Positions 63,965-64,000 of a stretch of DNA of 64,000 bases are shown piece after piece. Position 1 is the stretch's first letter; the number at the start of each line of letters is the position of its first letter. The DNA lies in contig CP024846.1 in NCBI GenBank assembly GCA_004564215.1, positions 186,001-250,000 of the forward strand. The letters are read 5' to 3'. The position numbers and the translations under genes were made by a program. The notes below the pieces were generated by a model that was not told the DNA's origin, did no database searches, and saw only the letters and a list, made by a program, of their open reading frames with translations. Source of the stretch: Beijerinckiaceae bacterium. GTDB taxonomy: Bacteria > Pseudomonadota > Alphaproteobacteria > Rhizobiales > Beijerinckiaceae.

Positions 63965-64000
63965 GCCCGATGTTAGCGAAGGGTAGGGCGGATTTCGAGG

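Overview
The window looks like chromosome from a GC-rich alphaproteobacterial methylotroph, most likely a Rhizobiales/Beijerinckiaceae methanotroph relative (Methylocapsa-, Methylocella- or Methylocystis-like). This is inferred from gene content. It carries a tetrahydromethanopterin (H4MPT) formaldehyde-oxidation and cofactor-synthesis cluster (fae, mch, mtdB, RFAP synthase, mfnB, mfnE, mfnF), next to a complete-looking group 1h ('actinobacterial', high-affinity) [NiFe]-hydrogenase operon. No methane monooxygenase or methanol dehydrogenase lies inside the window.

Layout. 1-14.3 kb: H4MPT cluster. On the plus strand are the end of pabB, then pabA, pabC, an mfnB-dihydroneopterin aldolase fusion, mfnE, a flavoprotein, a dihydropteroate synthase-like gene and a DUF447 gene. 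mfnF faces them on the minus strand, and a HisA-like gene is on plus. A minus-strand operon then runs RFAP synthase, mtdB, ATP-grasp gene, mch, ATP-grasp gene, CitG-like gene, fae. The two units converge on a shared terminator hairpin at 7831-7850. 14.5-23.3 kb: a small unknown gene, then a surface-glycan or glycosylation island (two FkbM methyltransferases, another methyltransferase, a radical-SAM protein, a GT4 glycosyltransferase and a membrane glycosyltransferase). 23.4 kb: tRNA-Phe. 23.7-28.5 kb: a PaoABC-like molybdenum aldehyde oxidoreductase operon and an alpha/beta hydrolase. 28.9-41.8 kb: housekeeping and mixed genes (lytic transglycosylase, dapA, smpB, aroC, a frameshifted nitronate monooxygenase, HTH-ribB, histone deacetylase-like protein, ModE regulator, small secreted proteins), with palindromic intergenic elements. 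41.8-56.7 kb: one minus-strand hydrogenase operon from the small subunit through accessory genes, hypF-C, an SIS protein and hypD-E-A-B to a nickel transporter. 56.9-64 kb: another FkbM gene, a DUF892 protein, a possible small RNA, an acyl-homoserine-lactone synthase, small proteins, tRNA-Glu and recJ.

How it fits together. Fae condenses formaldehyde with H4MPT, and MtdB and Mch carry the C1 unit through methylene- to methenyl- and formyl-H4MPT. The Mfn/RFAP/Pab genes supply the aminomethylfuran and aminobenzoate parts of the cofactors. The hydrogenase operon would provide extra electrons from trace H2, with its own nickel uptake and full Hyp maturation set. The least understood parts are the accessory proteins of the hydrogenase operon (DUF5947, DUF6084, a 449-aa protein, a NifU-like protein without CXXC, a 35-aa membrane peptide, an SIS protein) and the uncharacterised enzymes of the H4MPT cluster (DUF447, HisA-like, CitG-like, two ATP-grasp). 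I see no CRISPR array, insertion sequence, prophage or rRNA.
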